Below, in pieces: positions 8,204-15,752 of a stretch of 46,781 nucleotides of DNA. Numbering within the stretch: the first letter of the stretch is position 1; each line of letters starts with the position of its first letter. Source of the DNA: Treponema bryantii (lineage in GTDB: Bacteria; Spirochaetota; Spirochaetia; Treponematales; Treponemataceae). The DNA lies in contig NZ_FORI01000014.1 of the NCBI RefSeq assembly GCF_900113965.1, positions 1-46,781 on the forward strand, written 5' to 3'. Position numbers and translations under genes: made by a program. The notes under the pieces are model-generated. The model saw nothing but the letters and a program-made list of their open reading frames with translations, was not told the origin of the DNA and made no database searches.

Positions 8204-10252
8204 ATGAAAAGAACTGGATCTGTTTCTGTTCGTGTTATCGGTGTTATTGTTGTGGGAATGGCAGCATTCTCAATAGCTCTGTTTGCTATTGTAAACAGAC
8301 AGCTTATTTTTGGATTTGAAAATTATATTACTAAATCCCTTGCATATGAAAGCACTGGGGTTCAAAAATATATTGATGATAATATTGAAGATCTTAAGCA
8401 TTCAACTTTAAGCCTCAAAGACTCTTTTTATGATGGCTATGCACAGTACGGTTTTAACACACGCTTTGTAAGTGATATCTGTCACAACGTAATTAAATAT
8501 TTTGATGCAGATGGTGCCATTATTGTTGATGCCAATGGTAACAAAGAATCTACTACAAGCCTTGGTTCTGTTGATTTTTCTAAATACATTAAGCGCGCAC
8601 TTTCTGGCGAAGAAGTTGAATCTACTTTTATGGATGGAAGACATCTTTATGCCGTTGTTGCTTCTCCTCTTAAAGTAGACGGCAAAACTGTTGGTGCAGT
8701 AGTAACTAAGAAGCGCATTACAAATGATAATTTCGTAACTACAATTGCATCTCTTTATGATGTAGAGGCTGAATACTATTCTGGTTATAAAAGAATCTAT
8801 TCAACTTTCACTCTTATGACAGGAAGCGAAATTGAAAACAAAGAAGTAGTTGATCGTGTTCTTAAAGGTGAATCTGTACAGGGCATCTTAAATGTTAGAG
8901 GCGATAAATATATTTCTTATTTCTTCCCTATTAAAGATGCAGAAGGCAATGTTCTTACAACCTTCTATATTGGTAAGCCAATTTCAGATGTTTATGAAAT
9001 GGCTACACAGATTATTGTTCCACTTCTTTTTATTACAGGTGGAATTACAGCCATCCTTATTCTAGTTATGATTTTGATGTTGTATAAGACAGTTCTGAAT
9101 AAGGTTAAATATGTAGGAAAATCTATTAAGACTCTTTCTTCTGGAAATGCAGACCTTACAGTTCGTGTACCGGTTAAAGGTAATGATGAATTCAGTGAAC
9201 TTGGTTCAGATGTAAACCAGTTTATTAATCTTTTGCAGAGTCTTGTTCAGAAGCTTAACGGCGCTCAGGTTGCGCTTGAACAGATTGGAAATGAACTTGG
9301 TGTAAACTCTCAGGAAACTGCAAGTGCCACAAATGAAATTATGGCAAATATCAACAGTGTAAGAATGCAGGCAGAAACTCAGTCGGCAGCTGTAAGCGAA
9401 ACTTCAAATGTTCTTGAAAATTCAAGAGAGCATGTTGGCGAGCTTGTTGACCTTGTAAATAATCAGGTTGCAGGAATTACTCAGGCTTCTGCTGCAATTG
9501 AAGAGATGATCAGTAATATTTCAGCTGTTTCTAATTCTGTAAAGATGATGTCTGAAAGCTTTAAGATTCTTGGTTCAAACGTTGGTGATGGAAACCAGAA
9601 GCTTGAGAATGTAGGTGCCCGTGTAAATCAGATGGCAGCTCAGTCTAAGATGCTTATTCAGGCAAACAATATGATTGCACAGGTTGCTTCTCAGACAAAC
9701 CTTCTTGCTATGAATGCTGCAATTGAAGCGGCTCATGCCGGTGAAGCTGGCCGTGGTTTTAGTGTTGTAGCAGATGAAATTCGTAAGCTTGCAGAAACCA
9801 GTGCAGCTCAGTCAAAGAATATTTATTCTGAGCTTAAAGAGATTTCAGGTTCTATTGATGATGTCGTTGGACTTTCACAGGAAGCACAGAATTCATTTGA
9901 TGCAATCGTAAATCAGCTTAATGTTACAGACTCAATTATGAGTCAGATTGATAATGCAATGACAGAGCAGAGTGCTGCTTCTACACAGATTCTTGATGCA
10001 CTTTCAGATATGAAAGGACAGTCGGCTTCTGTAAATGAAAAATCTGTAAATCTTCGTAAAGGTATTGAAGATGTTCAGAATAATATGACTGTTGTTTCTC
10101 AGGTTTCAGATTTGATTCTTGGAAGTATGGATGAAATGGCAGCCGGCTCACAGCAGATCAGCAGCTCATCTCAAAGTGTCTCTGAACTGGCCAAGAACAC
10201 CAGGGATAATATCCAGATGATGGATTCTCTCCTTCGCCAGTTTACAGCATAG
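8204..10252 (+). CDS. Methyl-accepting chemotaxis protein with periplasmic sensor
   Basis: A 682-residue chemoreceptor. TM1 is at about 9-30, a 235-residue periplasmic Cache-like sensor follows, TM2 is at about 267-295 ([20 protein letters not shown]), then HAMP (about 296-350) and a cytoplasmic coiled coil with the conserved signalling tip near 500-530 ([19 protein letters not shown]), which contacts CheA/CheW. SD GGAGGAAG lies 7 bp before ATG 8204. It is divergent from a LacI regulator of a cellobiose phosphorylase and a LacI-type palindrome lies between them, so a link to sugar sensing is possible, but the ligand cannot be read from the sequence. A terminator follows directly. Confidence 0.92.
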   Translation: MKRTGSVSVRVIGVIVVGMAAFSIALFAIVNRQLIFGFENYITKSLAYESTGVQKYIDDNIEDLKHSTLSLKDSFYDGYAQYGFNTRFVSDICHNVIKYFDADGAIIVDANGNKESTTSLGSVDFSKYIKRALSGEEVESTFMDGRHLYAVVASPLKVDGKTVGAVVTKKRITNDNFVTTIASLYDVEAEYYSGYKRIYSTFTLMTGSEIENKEVVDRVLKGESVQGILNVRGDKYISYFFPIKDAEGNVLTTFYIGKPISDVYEMATQIIVPLLFITGGITAILILVMILMLYKTVLNKVKYVGKSIKTLSSGNADLTVRVPVKGNDEFSELGSDVNQFINLLQSLVQKLNGAQVALEQIGNELGVNSQETASATNEIMANINSVRMQAETQSAAVSETSNVLENSREHVGELVDLVNNQVAGITQASAAIEEMISNISAVSNSVKMMSESFKILGSNVGDGNQKLENVGARVNQMAAQSKMLIQANNMIAQVASQTNLLAMNAAIEAAHAGEAGRGFSVVADEIRKLAETSAAQSKNIYSELKEISGSIDDVVGLSQEAQNSFDAIVNQLNVTDSIMSQIDNAMTEQSAASTQILDALSDMKGQSASVNEKSVNLRKGIEDVQNNMTVVSQVSDLILGSMDEMAAGSQQISSSSQSVSELAKNTRDNIQMMDSLLRQFTA

Positions 10253-10282
10253 ATAGTACAAAAAGTCCTCCTTTTTAACAAG

Positions 10283-10312
10283 AAAGGCACCGAAGTTTTC
10301 GGTGCCTTTTTC
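10283..10312 (+). terminator. Rho-independent terminator after the chemoreceptor gene
   Basis: AAAGGCACCGAA-GTT-TTCGGTGCCTTTTT: 12-bp stem with U-tract, about 30 bp after the stop at 10252. A-rich sequence on the other side makes it partly usable for the convergent ilvC transcript. Confidence 0.9.
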
Positions 10313-10318
10313 CATTTT

Positions 10319-10344
10319 GTCATGCTGAACTTGTTTCAGCATCT
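10319..10344. repeat. Palindromic repeat family 1
   Basis: GTCATGCTGAACTTG then TTTCAGCATCT; arms ATGCTGAA/TTCAGCAT. It ends 2 bp before the ilvC stop codon (10347), between two convergent genes. Confidence 0.85.
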
Positions 10345-10346
10345 CC

Positions 10347-11825
10347 TTACAACAATGGCTTCATAGCTGTCATATAAGCACGGAGCTTGCGGCCAACAAC
10401 CTCAATTGGGTGCTCGCGAATCTCTGCATTTACAGCAACGAGTTCTGCATTGTTTACAGCGTTGTCTTTTGCATCAAGTCCCTTACCAATAACATCTGTG
10501 TGAAGTTTTGGCATAAGGTCTTTTGCCATCATTGGAGCTGCAACGCGGCTGAAGAGGTAACATCCGTACTCAGCAGTATCAGAAATTACGCGGTTCATTT
10601 CGTAAAGGCGCTTGCGGTCAATGAGGTTTGCAATAAGAGGAACTTCATGAAGTGATTCATAGTAAGCAGACTCTGGTTTAATACCTGCATCAACCATTGT
10701 TTCGAATGCGAGTTCACAGCCAGCCTTAACCATAGCAACCATCAAAATGCCCTTGTCAAAGTATTCCTGCTCTGTGATTTCGTCTGCAGCTTCTGCATTT
10801 TTTTCGAATGGGAGCTTACCAGTATCTTCACGCCATGCAAGAAGGTCTTTATCTCCTGCCTTCCAGTCTTCCATCATTGTGCTTGAGAACTTACCAGAGA
10901 TGATGTCATCCATGTGCTTCTGATAGAGTGGAGCGAGAAGTTTCTTAATATCTTTTGAAAGCTGATTAGCCTTAATCTTTGCAGGGTTAGAAAGGCGGTC
11001 CATCATATTTGTGATTCCACCCCATTTGAGAGCTTCACAAATTACGTTCCAGCCATGCATAAGGAATTTAGTTGCATATTCAGGTGAAATACCTTCTTCA
11101 ATCATCTTGTCGTAACAAACGATTGTACCAGCCTGGAGCATACCGCAGAGAATTGTCTGCTCGCCCATAAGGTCAGATTTTACTTCTGCAACAAATGATG
11201 ATTCAAGAACACCGGCCTTAGAACCACCCATACCAACAGCGAGAGCCTTAGCATAAGCCCAGCCCTTTCCTTCAGGGTCGTTTACAGGGTGAACAGCGAT
11301 AAGATCTGGTACACCAAATCCTCTCTGGAACTCGTGCCAAACTTCTGTACCTGGTCCCTTAGGTGCACACATTACAACAGTGATATCAGGGCGAATCTGC
11401 ATTCCCTCTTCAATCATATTGAATCCGTGGCTGTACCAGAGAGCAGAACCCTTCTTCATTTTTGACATAACTTCTGTGATTACAGGAGTATGCTGTTTAT
11501 CTGGAGTGAGGTTTCCAACAAGGTCTGCTGTTGGAATCATCTCATCATATGTTCCTACTTTGAATCCGTTTTCAGTAGCGTTTTTCCAAGACTGACGTTT
11601 TTCTGTAATTGCGCTTTCACGAAGTGCATAGCTGACGTCGAGACCAGAATCGCGCAGACACATACCCTGGTTCAAGCCCTGGGCACCACAGCCGACGATT
11701 ACAATTTTCTTTCCTTTAAGTGCGTTTACTCCGTCAGCAAATTCTTCTTTAGCCATAGAGCGGCAGTGACCGAGCTGAAGACGTGCCTCTCTCCATGGAA
11801 TTGAGTTAAAATAGTTGTTTCCCAT
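10347..11825 (-). CDS. ilvC: Ketol-acid reductoisomerase, class II (long form)
   Basis: A 492-residue cytoplasmic enzyme of valine/isoleucine synthesis: NADPH- and Mg-dependent isomerisation and reduction of acetolactate or acetohydroxybutyrate. The Rossmann motif GCGAQG is at residues 45-50 and the block [21 protein letters not shown] lies in the nucleotide-binding half. The length of about 490 marks the class II form of E. coli and plants, with a duplicated knotted C-terminal domain, rather than the usual 330-residue class I. ATG 11825 has AAGAGGC upstream. It stands alone; no other ilv gene is next to it, and leuA lies 15 kb away. I saw no T-box or attenuator hairpin in its short leader. 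Confidence 0.95.
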   Translation of the reverse strand: MGNNYFNSIPWREARLQLGHCRSMAKEEFADGVNALKGKKIVIVGCGAQGLNQGMCLRDSGLDVSYALRESAITEKRQSWKNATENGFKVGTYDEMIPTADLVGNLTPDKQHTPVITEVMSKMKKGSALWYSHGFNMIEEGMQIRPDITVVMCAPKGPGTEVWHEFQRGFGVPDLIAVHPVNDPEGKGWAYAKALAVGMGGSKAGVLESSFVAEVKSDLMGEQTILCGMLQAGTIVCYDKMIEEGISPEYATKFLMHGWNVICEALKWGGITNMMDRLSNPAKIKANQLSKDIKKLLAPLYQKHMDDIISGKFSSTMMEDWKAGDKDLLAWREDTGKLPFEKNAEAADEITEQEYFDKGILMVAMVKAGCELAFETMVDAGIKPESAYYESLHEVPLIANLIDRKRLYEMNRVISDTAEYGCYLFSRVAAPMMAKDLMPKLHTDVIGKGLDAKDNAVNNAELVAVNAEIREHPIEVVGRKLRAYMTAMKPLL

Positions 11826-11859
11826 AAACTATGCCTCTTTTATATAAATTAATTTCTTT

Positions 11860-11888
11860 AGTATAATTAAAATAGCAGATTGCGTAAA
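11860..11888 (-). promoter_or_regulatory. ilvC promoter
   Basis: Minus strand: TTTACG (11883-11888), 17-bp spacer, TATACT (11860-11865), about 35 bp before the ilvC ATG. Confidence 0.55.
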
Positions 11889-11914
11889 GGGCAAAACCCG
11901 GCCTGCGCAGAGGA

Positions 11915-11951
11915 TAAAAAAAAGGTGACCGCGTTTGACGGTCACCTTTTG
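11915..11951 (-). terminator. Terminator of the first short lipoprotein gene
   Basis: AAAGGTGACCG-CGTTTGA-CGGTCACCTTTT. On the minus strand the stem is followed by a U-run (A-run 11918-11924 on plus). It lies 25 bp past the stop at 11977 and also has a shorter U-run on the plus strand. Confidence 0.85.
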
Positions 11952-11976
11952 CTGTTTTATACAGATAGGTTAGAAA

Positions 11977-12648
11977 TTAGTTCTTAGCGAGGTAGATCTT
12001 TGTAGTATATGTTTTGCCGTTATGTGTTTCTGAATCTGTAAAATAATATTTTGATTTTTCAGCATTTGTTTTTGTTCCAGGCTCAACATCAGCTCCTGGA
12101 AGCCCCATTAACAAAGATGTTGTTTGTACATATGCAGCTGCTTCAGGATCTGGCACGAAGTCAGAAGAATGACTTGAAGATGAAATATATTCAACATAAG
12201 CTAAAACTTTTGATCTGAATTCTGCATCAGAGTTTACTTTATTCGCAAGAGCTAAAATATCAAATTCCTTATAATAAGTAGCTTTATTACCGTTGATTTC
12301 CATTCCCATAGCAATAACTTCTTGCTTCTCTTCTTCAGTTGCATCTTCTGGAATTGTCATTTCAGCACTTGAAATGTATGTTGTTGCTGCTTCTGCATTC
12401 CAAGAACCGTTTGATATTGAAAAATCAACCTGTTCTGCCATTGTGTCTTCACCACTTTCATATACGTATCTGTAAGACCATGATCCGTCAGAGAGCACAT
12501 ATTTAGTTGCAGTTACTGTTAAGTCAGATGGATCGAACAATTCTCCCTGAATGTCCTTTTTACCAGGCTCTTCAACATTCTGTTTACAACCTACGAACAA
12601 AGCTGCTGCTACTGCGAGCAGTCCCAATACTTTTAATGTTTTTTTCAT
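11977..12648 (-). CDS. Short lipoprotein, family A, with poly-G promoter
   Basis: A 223-residue protein with signal peptide and lipobox LFVGC (Cys at about 21), then KQNVEEPGKKDIQGELFDPSD. The body resembles the product of 13636-14232: shared blocks are DLTVTA/DTTVTA, LSDGSW/LSDGNW, NGSW/NGSL, YYKEFD/FYKEFD and a C-terminal ILAKN-like end (YLAKN / YFAKN). I do not recognise a named function; it is probably an outer-surface or periplasmic lipoprotein. ATG 12648 follows AAAAGGAG; a frame nine codons longer exists but would put the signal peptide out of place. The promoter contains nine Gs between -35 and -10, and a small hairpin abuts the SD. Confidence 0.78.
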   Translation of the reverse strand: MKKTLKVLGLLAVAAALFVGCKQNVEEPGKKDIQGELFDPSDLTVTATKYVLSDGSWSYRYVYESGEDTMAEQVDFSISNGSWNAEAATTYISSAEMTIPEDATEEEKQEVIAMGMEINGNKATYYKEFDILALANKVNSDAEFRSKVLAYVEYISSSSHSSDFVPDPEAAAYVQTTSLLMGLPGADVEPGTKTNAEKSKYYFTDSETHNGKTYTTKIYLAKN

Positions 12649-12663
12649 AACAAATCTCCTTTT

Positions 12664-12678
12664 GCCATTCCTCATGGC
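12664..12678 (-). other. 5'-UTR hairpin next to the SD (lipoprotein 1)
   Basis: GCCAT-GAGGA-ATGGC on the minus strand, 2-3 nt before the AAGGAG of the 12648 start. The other two lipoprotein genes of this cluster have hairpins of different sequence in the same place. Confidence 0.5.
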
Positions 12679-12698
12679 GTGTTATTTATAATAACATT

Positions 12699-12726
12699 AG
12701 TCTACCCCCCCCCGTACATATGTCAA
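12699..12726 (-). promoter_or_regulatory. Promoter with G9 tract in the spacer
   Basis: Minus strand: TTGACA (12721-12726), 16-bp spacer ending in nine Gs (12705-12713), then TAGACT (12699-12704). One extra G would give the optimal 17-bp spacing, so slipped-strand changes would be expected to alter expression of the lipoprotein gene at 12648. Confidence 0.7.
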
Positions 12727-12743
12727 GTAGTTTTGCCAATAAA

Positions 12744-12851
12744 AAAAGGATGATCAAAAAAAAACATTCTGCTGCAAGTTTCTCTATCATGCTGAACTTG
12801 TTTCAGCATCTATACCACAGCAAATATGGAAATCTTTTTGATCATCCTTTT
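12744..12851 (-). terminator. Terminator of lipoprotein 2 with a palindromic repeat in its loop
   Basis: Arms AAAAGGATGATCAAAAA (12744-12760) and its exact complement (12835-12851) form a 17-bp stem around a 74-nt loop. The minus strand continues into a U-tract. The loop holds a complete family-1 palindromic repeat. It starts 26 bp past the stop at 12877. Confidence 0.72.
12788..12811. repeat. Palindromic repeat family 1 inside a terminator loop
   Basis: CATGCTGAACTTG then TTTCAGCATCT, same core as at 10319 and 38487, enclosed by the terminator arms described at 12744-12851. Confidence 0.85.
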
Positions 12852-12876
12852 GAATGAAAATTATTCTTTTATAATC

Positions 12877-13455
12877 TTACTGCTTTTTATATGTTGCTTC
12901 TGTTTCTGACTCCATGGTGAAGTCTTTAAGCTGTTCTGGTACTTCTATGCCCGTGCCTGCGAACATATCTGCGTAATTAACCTGGAATTTCATGGTTAAA
13001 CGATATTCGGTGCCTGCTTCGTTTTTGTAAATGTGAATCTCTGGTTCAATGGCTATGTTGTTCATAAGGCCGTATGGATCTTCTGTATCGATGTTTTCTT
13101 CAGATTCCAGGAATTCCTGTTTATTCTGTACTGCAGCCTGCATCTCACTTGTTATATCATGTTCTGTGCCATTAACAGTTTCTGTTGCTTTAGTGATGGT
13201 AACATTATCGCCTTCAACTTCCATTTCAATATGTCCAGTAGATTTTACTTCCTGGTTCTGACCCATTCCAGAAATCTTTGAAGTTGAAGATTCATCTACA
13301 AACCAGGTACCATCTGTGAGCCAGTTTCCTGACTGAAAATCTTCAGTAGAAACTTCGATGTCAACAGGAGCTGGTTCTTCTGTCTGATTTTTACAGCCGG
13401 CAAAGAAGAGTGCGGCAGCCAATAAGAAAAGGGTGGATTTTACGAATTTTTTCAT
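12877..13455 (-). CDS. Short lipoprotein, family B
   Basis: A 192-residue lipoprotein, signal peptide MKKFVKSTLFLLAAALFFAGC with lipobox FAGC (Cys21). The mature start KNQTEEPAPVDIEVS resembles that of its two neighbours (KQNVEEP...), but the body is different: SGNWLTDGTWFVDES, then a beta-rich segment with EITHER acidic or polar repeats (VEGDNVTITKATETVNGTEHDIT) and a C-terminal FTMESETEATYKKQ. This looks like a lipocalin-type or calycin-like layout, but I do not recognise it. SD GAGGAG precedes ATG 13455. It has its own terminator and a possible -10 TATACT at 13505-13510 (minus). Confidence 0.75.
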   Translation of the reverse strand: MKKFVKSTLFLLAAALFFAGCKNQTEEPAPVDIEVSTEDFQSGNWLTDGTWFVDESSTSKISGMGQNQEVKSTGHIEMEVEGDNVTITKATETVNGTEHDITSEMQAAVQNKQEFLESEENIDTEDPYGLMNNIAIEPEIHIYKNEAGTEYRLTMKFQVNYADMFAGTGIEVPEQLKDFTMESETEATYKKQ

Positions 13456-13468
13456 TTTTTACTCCTCG

Positions 13469-13484
13469 GGTTGTCTTCGCAACC
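13469..13484 (-). other. 5'-UTR hairpin next to the SD (lipoprotein 2)
   Basis: GGTTG-CGAAGA-CAACC on the minus strand, directly before CGAGGAG. Same position as the hairpins of the two neighbouring lipoprotein genes. Confidence 0.5.
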
Positions 13485-13571
13485 AGTTATTTTATTCTAT
13501 GAAAAGTATATTAAAAAAGAAGTAGGGCAACAATTTCCCAGCTTGAATATAACAGAAAATTACAAGGACAT

Positions 13572-13613
13572 AAAAAAAGCCACACGGTGGCAGATTGGCC
13601 GGCCCGTGTGGCT
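13572..13613 (-). terminator. Terminator of lipoprotein 3
   Basis: AGCCACACGG (13578-13587) pairs with CCGTGTGGCT (13604-13613); the minus strand then runs into seven Us. It lies 22 bp past the stop at 13636. Confidence 0.85.
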
Positions 13614-13635
13614 ACAAGTGCAAAGAATTAATTAC

Positions 13636-14232
13636 TTAGTTCTTTGCGAAGTACATTGTCATAGTTGCTGCATTTTTAGTTTGTTCTGCAAAGAATTTTG
13701 TTTTGTTAGAATTTGTTTTAATAGGAACAGAACTGTTGGCTGACATACTTGGGTTCGTTACGATCATCAACATCATTTCTGCGCAGTCAGTAATATCATC
13801 ATCGGGATTCTCACTCATATATTCTGTAAGAGATTTAGCGTCAAATTCTTTATAAAATGAATATTTGTCGCCATCAACTGTGTAACCATCAGCCTTTTTT
13901 TCTTCTATCTCTGCTTCAGTTGTGCCTGCTGGAATTGTACCTTTTTGGCTGAACTTAAATGTAAAATCTTTTGTTGCATCTAAGCTGCCATTTGCTGCTG
14001 CAAATGATAATTCGCCAGCTCCTGTTTCATTATCATCTTTTACAACGAGTCTGAATGTCCAGTTACCATCTGATAATTCAACAGCACTTGCTGTAACTGT
14101 TGTGTCCTCTTTTGAGAAGAGTTCGCCATCAATGCTTGGTGCTGGGGCTGGTTCTTCTACATTCTGTTTACAACCCATAAACAATGCTGCTGCTACAAAG
14201 AGCAGACTTAAAACTTTTACAGTTTTTTTCAT
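13636..14232 (-). CDS. Short lipoprotein, family A paralogue
   Basis: A 198-residue lipoprotein with signal MKKTVKVLSLLFVAAALFMGC (lipobox LFMGC, Cys21) and mature start KQNVEEPAPAPSIDGELF. It is a clear paralogue of the 11977-12648 product: the signal peptide is nearly identical and DTTVTA, LSDGNW, FYKEFD and the terminal YFAKN are shared, while the middle has diverged. Function unknown. SD AAAGGAG precedes ATG 14232 and a hairpin abuts the SD. Each of the three lipoprotein genes has its own terminator, so they are separate transcripts in tandem rather than an operon, which suggests gene duplication with independent regulation. Confidence 0.78.
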   Translation of the reverse strand: MKKTVKVLSLLFVAAALFMGCKQNVEEPAPAPSIDGELFSKEDTTVTASAVELSDGNWTFRLVVKDDNETGAGELSFAAANGSLDATKDFTFKFSQKGTIPAGTTEAEIEEKKADGYTVDGDKYSFYKEFDAKSLTEYMSENPDDDITDCAEMMLMIVTNPSMSANSSVPIKTNSNKTKFFAEQTKNAATMTMYFAKN

Positions 14233-14248
14233 AAAAATCTCCTTTTTG

Positions 14249-14261
14249 GGGCAATGTGCCC
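14249..14261 (-). other. 5'-UTR hairpin next to the SD (lipoprotein 3)
   Basis: GGGCA-CAT-TGCCC on the minus strand, followed at once by the A-rich SD AAAAAGGAG of the 14232 start. Confidence 0.5.
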
Positions 14262-14436
14262 TATTTTTAATTTAGATACACTATACAAAAAAAAAAGCCC
14301 CCGCGCAAGTTTTTTTCAAAAAATGTCGAAAAGACTTCCGTTTTTGTCATATCAAAACATATTTATATATGTAAGAAAAATTATTTTTAGCTGAAAGCAT
14401 GCGGCGGAGATTTCAGTGGGCTGTGTGCGAGGAGTT
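14262..14436. other. Non-coding stretch before the module array
   Basis: Contains an A10 run and AGCCCCCGCGC (14284-14307), then A/T-rich sequence and a G-rich stretch. I see no gene: short frames here have no SD and no recognisable product. Confidence 0.5.
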
Positions 14437-14729
14437 TTCCAACAAAGGAGGAGAGAAAACAAAAATTGTTGGAACAACCTAGCAGGGGGAAAATGGTTAG
14501 TGAGCGCTGATTTCCATCAAATGAGAGGAATGCAGCATTTTTGTTGGAACAAAATCACAAAAGAACACAAGCGAAACGGCACATCGCCAGCCTGCACACA
14601 GTCCGGCAGCGTATTTGTTCCAACAAAAAGTCCGAAAGTACCAAGATTGTTGGAACTTTCAGAAAATTGACCTGGAGAGCGCCCGCAAAACTTCCAACAA
14701 AAAGCGGGAAAATGTCGCAATTGTTGGCA
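14437..14729. repeat. Array of four 38-bp inverted-repeat modules
   Basis: Four modules of identical geometry, TTCCAACAA - 20 bp - TTGTTGGAA: 14437-14474, 14512-14549 (left arm TTCCATCAA), 14618-14655 and 14692-14729 (right arm ends TTGTTGGCA). They form two pairs, the second pair starting 181 bp after the first, and the DNA after modules 2 and 4 is also similar (AAAATCACA..., AAACGG.ACAT.GCC). So this is a diverged tandem duplication of a ~180-bp unit. No module lies elsewhere in the window. It ends 67 bp before the nuclease gene. Centres are not conserved, unlike CRISPR repeats. Confidence 0.75.
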
Positions 14730-14796
14730 AAATCACATAAGGTCGGTAGAAAAACGGTACATTGCCGGCTCGACCTTGCTTTCATGAGGAGAAAAT

Positions 14797-15630
14797 ATGA
14801 AAATTGAACAGTTAAAACCAGCGCAGAGTGTTGCAGAACTGGAGCAGCGTCTCAAAGATCTTAAGGCTATACTGCAGAACCTTAAAAAGAAGAACGTAAA
14901 TCTTCCGCAGGGGCATTTGAAAGTGGCTACAAAGCAAAAACGCAAGGAGTTCTACCATATAAAAGAGCCGGGCTGTTCACGCGGAATCTATATTCCAAAA
15001 GCCCAGGTTTCTTTAGCAGCCCAGTTGGCGCAAAAAGACTACAATCTACGACTCGCTGGACTGGTGGAAAAAGAAATCGGGGCAATTGAGCGCTTTTTGA
15101 AGTCAACTTTGAAACTGACCGAGATCTCTCACCTCTACGAGGGGCTTTGCCCTGGGCGTCAGGCGCTCATAACTCCCGTAACTCTCACAAATGCCCAGTA
15201 CGCCGCAGAATGGAAGAAAGTTTCCTGGCAGGGCAAAGTCTTTTCCGACGACGCCCCAAATTACTTTACAAGTAACAATGAACGGATGCGTTCGAAGTCC
15301 GAAGTAATCATTGCGGAAACCCTGCAACGCTACAAAGTTCCATACCGCTATGAGTATCCGCTTAATCTAAAACGCGCAGCCGAAGCCGAACAAGTAACCA
15401 TTTACCCAGATTTTCTCTGTCTGAACGTCTGTACCCGCGAAGAATTTTTCTGGGAACATTTTGGCATGATGGATGACCCCGAATACGTTCAGCGAACAAT
15501 CTCCAAGCTTAGCCTTTATATTCAAAATGGTATCTTCCCCGGGCGCGGCCTGATAATTTCAATGGAGTCTGGTACGGAGCATTTGGACACAAAAGACTTA
15601 GAAAGGTTAATCAAGAATTACTTGATTTGA
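14797..15630 (+). CDS. PD-(D/E)xK-like nuclease, widespread hypothetical family
   Basis: A 277-residue soluble protein. N-terminal third: coiled coil (about 12-35, VAELEQRLKDLKAILQNLKK) and a basic region (KVATKQKRKEFYHIKEPG). C-terminal half: RSKSE (Glu169), helix IIAETLQRYKVPYRYEYPL, TIYPDF (Asp205), FFWEHFGMMDDPEY (Glu220-His221) and NGIFPG. The order Glu - PD - ExH is that of a PD-(D/E)xK nuclease fold with His for the usual Lys. I remember many unnamed proteins of this type in gut Firmicutes and Treponema, often in several copies per genome, without known function. SD GAGGAG precedes ATG 14797. The array of 38-bp inverted repeats lies just upstream, raising the possibility that the protein binds or cuts it. 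Its flanks are richer in G+C than the lipoprotein genes before it, so transfer is possible. Confidence 0.72.
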   Translation: MKIEQLKPAQSVAELEQRLKDLKAILQNLKKKNVNLPQGHLKVATKQKRKEFYHIKEPGCSRGIYIPKAQVSLAAQLAQKDYNLRLAGLVEKEIGAIERFLKSTLKLTEISHLYEGLCPGRQALITPVTLTNAQYAAEWKKVSWQGKVFSDDAPNYFTSNNERMRSKSEVIIAETLQRYKVPYRYEYPLNLKRAAEAEQVTIYPDFLCLNVCTREEFFWEHFGMMDDPEYVQRTISKLSLYIQNGIFPGRGLIISMESGTEHLDTKDLERLIKNYLI

Positions 15631-15714
15631 GGGGGAGCTCCCGGACTTTATAGATTTCGGCCGCCCCGCGAACTCGCAGACCTCGGCCAATTCCCATACA
15701 CCTAGCCCCAAGTC
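15631..15714. other. Spacer after the nuclease gene
   Basis: Holds GGGGGAGCTCCCGG, a short palindrome that could act as a weak terminator but has no U-tract, and G+C-rich sequence unlike the neighbouring A/T-rich gaps. Confidence 0.35.
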
Positions 15715-15743
15715 TTGAGAAAATCCGAAAATCACAATATATT
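15715..15743 (+). promoter_or_regulatory. Promoter of the 15753 gene, leaderless type
   Basis: TTGAGA (15715-15720), 17-bp spacer, TATATT (15738-15743); the ATG at 15753 lies 9 nt after the -10, about at +2 or +3, with no SD. Confidence 0.55.
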
Positions 15744-15752
15744 TACAATTAT

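Noticed and set aside
11826..11976. T-box or leader-peptide attenuator before ilvC
   Set aside because: The leader after the predicted start is only about 30 nt with no specifier stem. The hairpin at 11915-11951 is the terminator of the lipoprotein gene.
14437..14729. CRISPR-like array or integron attC sites
   Set aside because: The units are inverted repeats with unrelated centres and uneven spacing, not direct repeats with unique spacers, and no cas gene is near. The arms (TTCCAAC / GTTGGAA) deviate from the attC core consensus at the same base on both sides and no integrase is visible.
14416..14807. Overlapping short frames in the module array
   Set aside because: They run on both strands and in several frames across the inverted repeats, have no SD, and give no recognisable protein.
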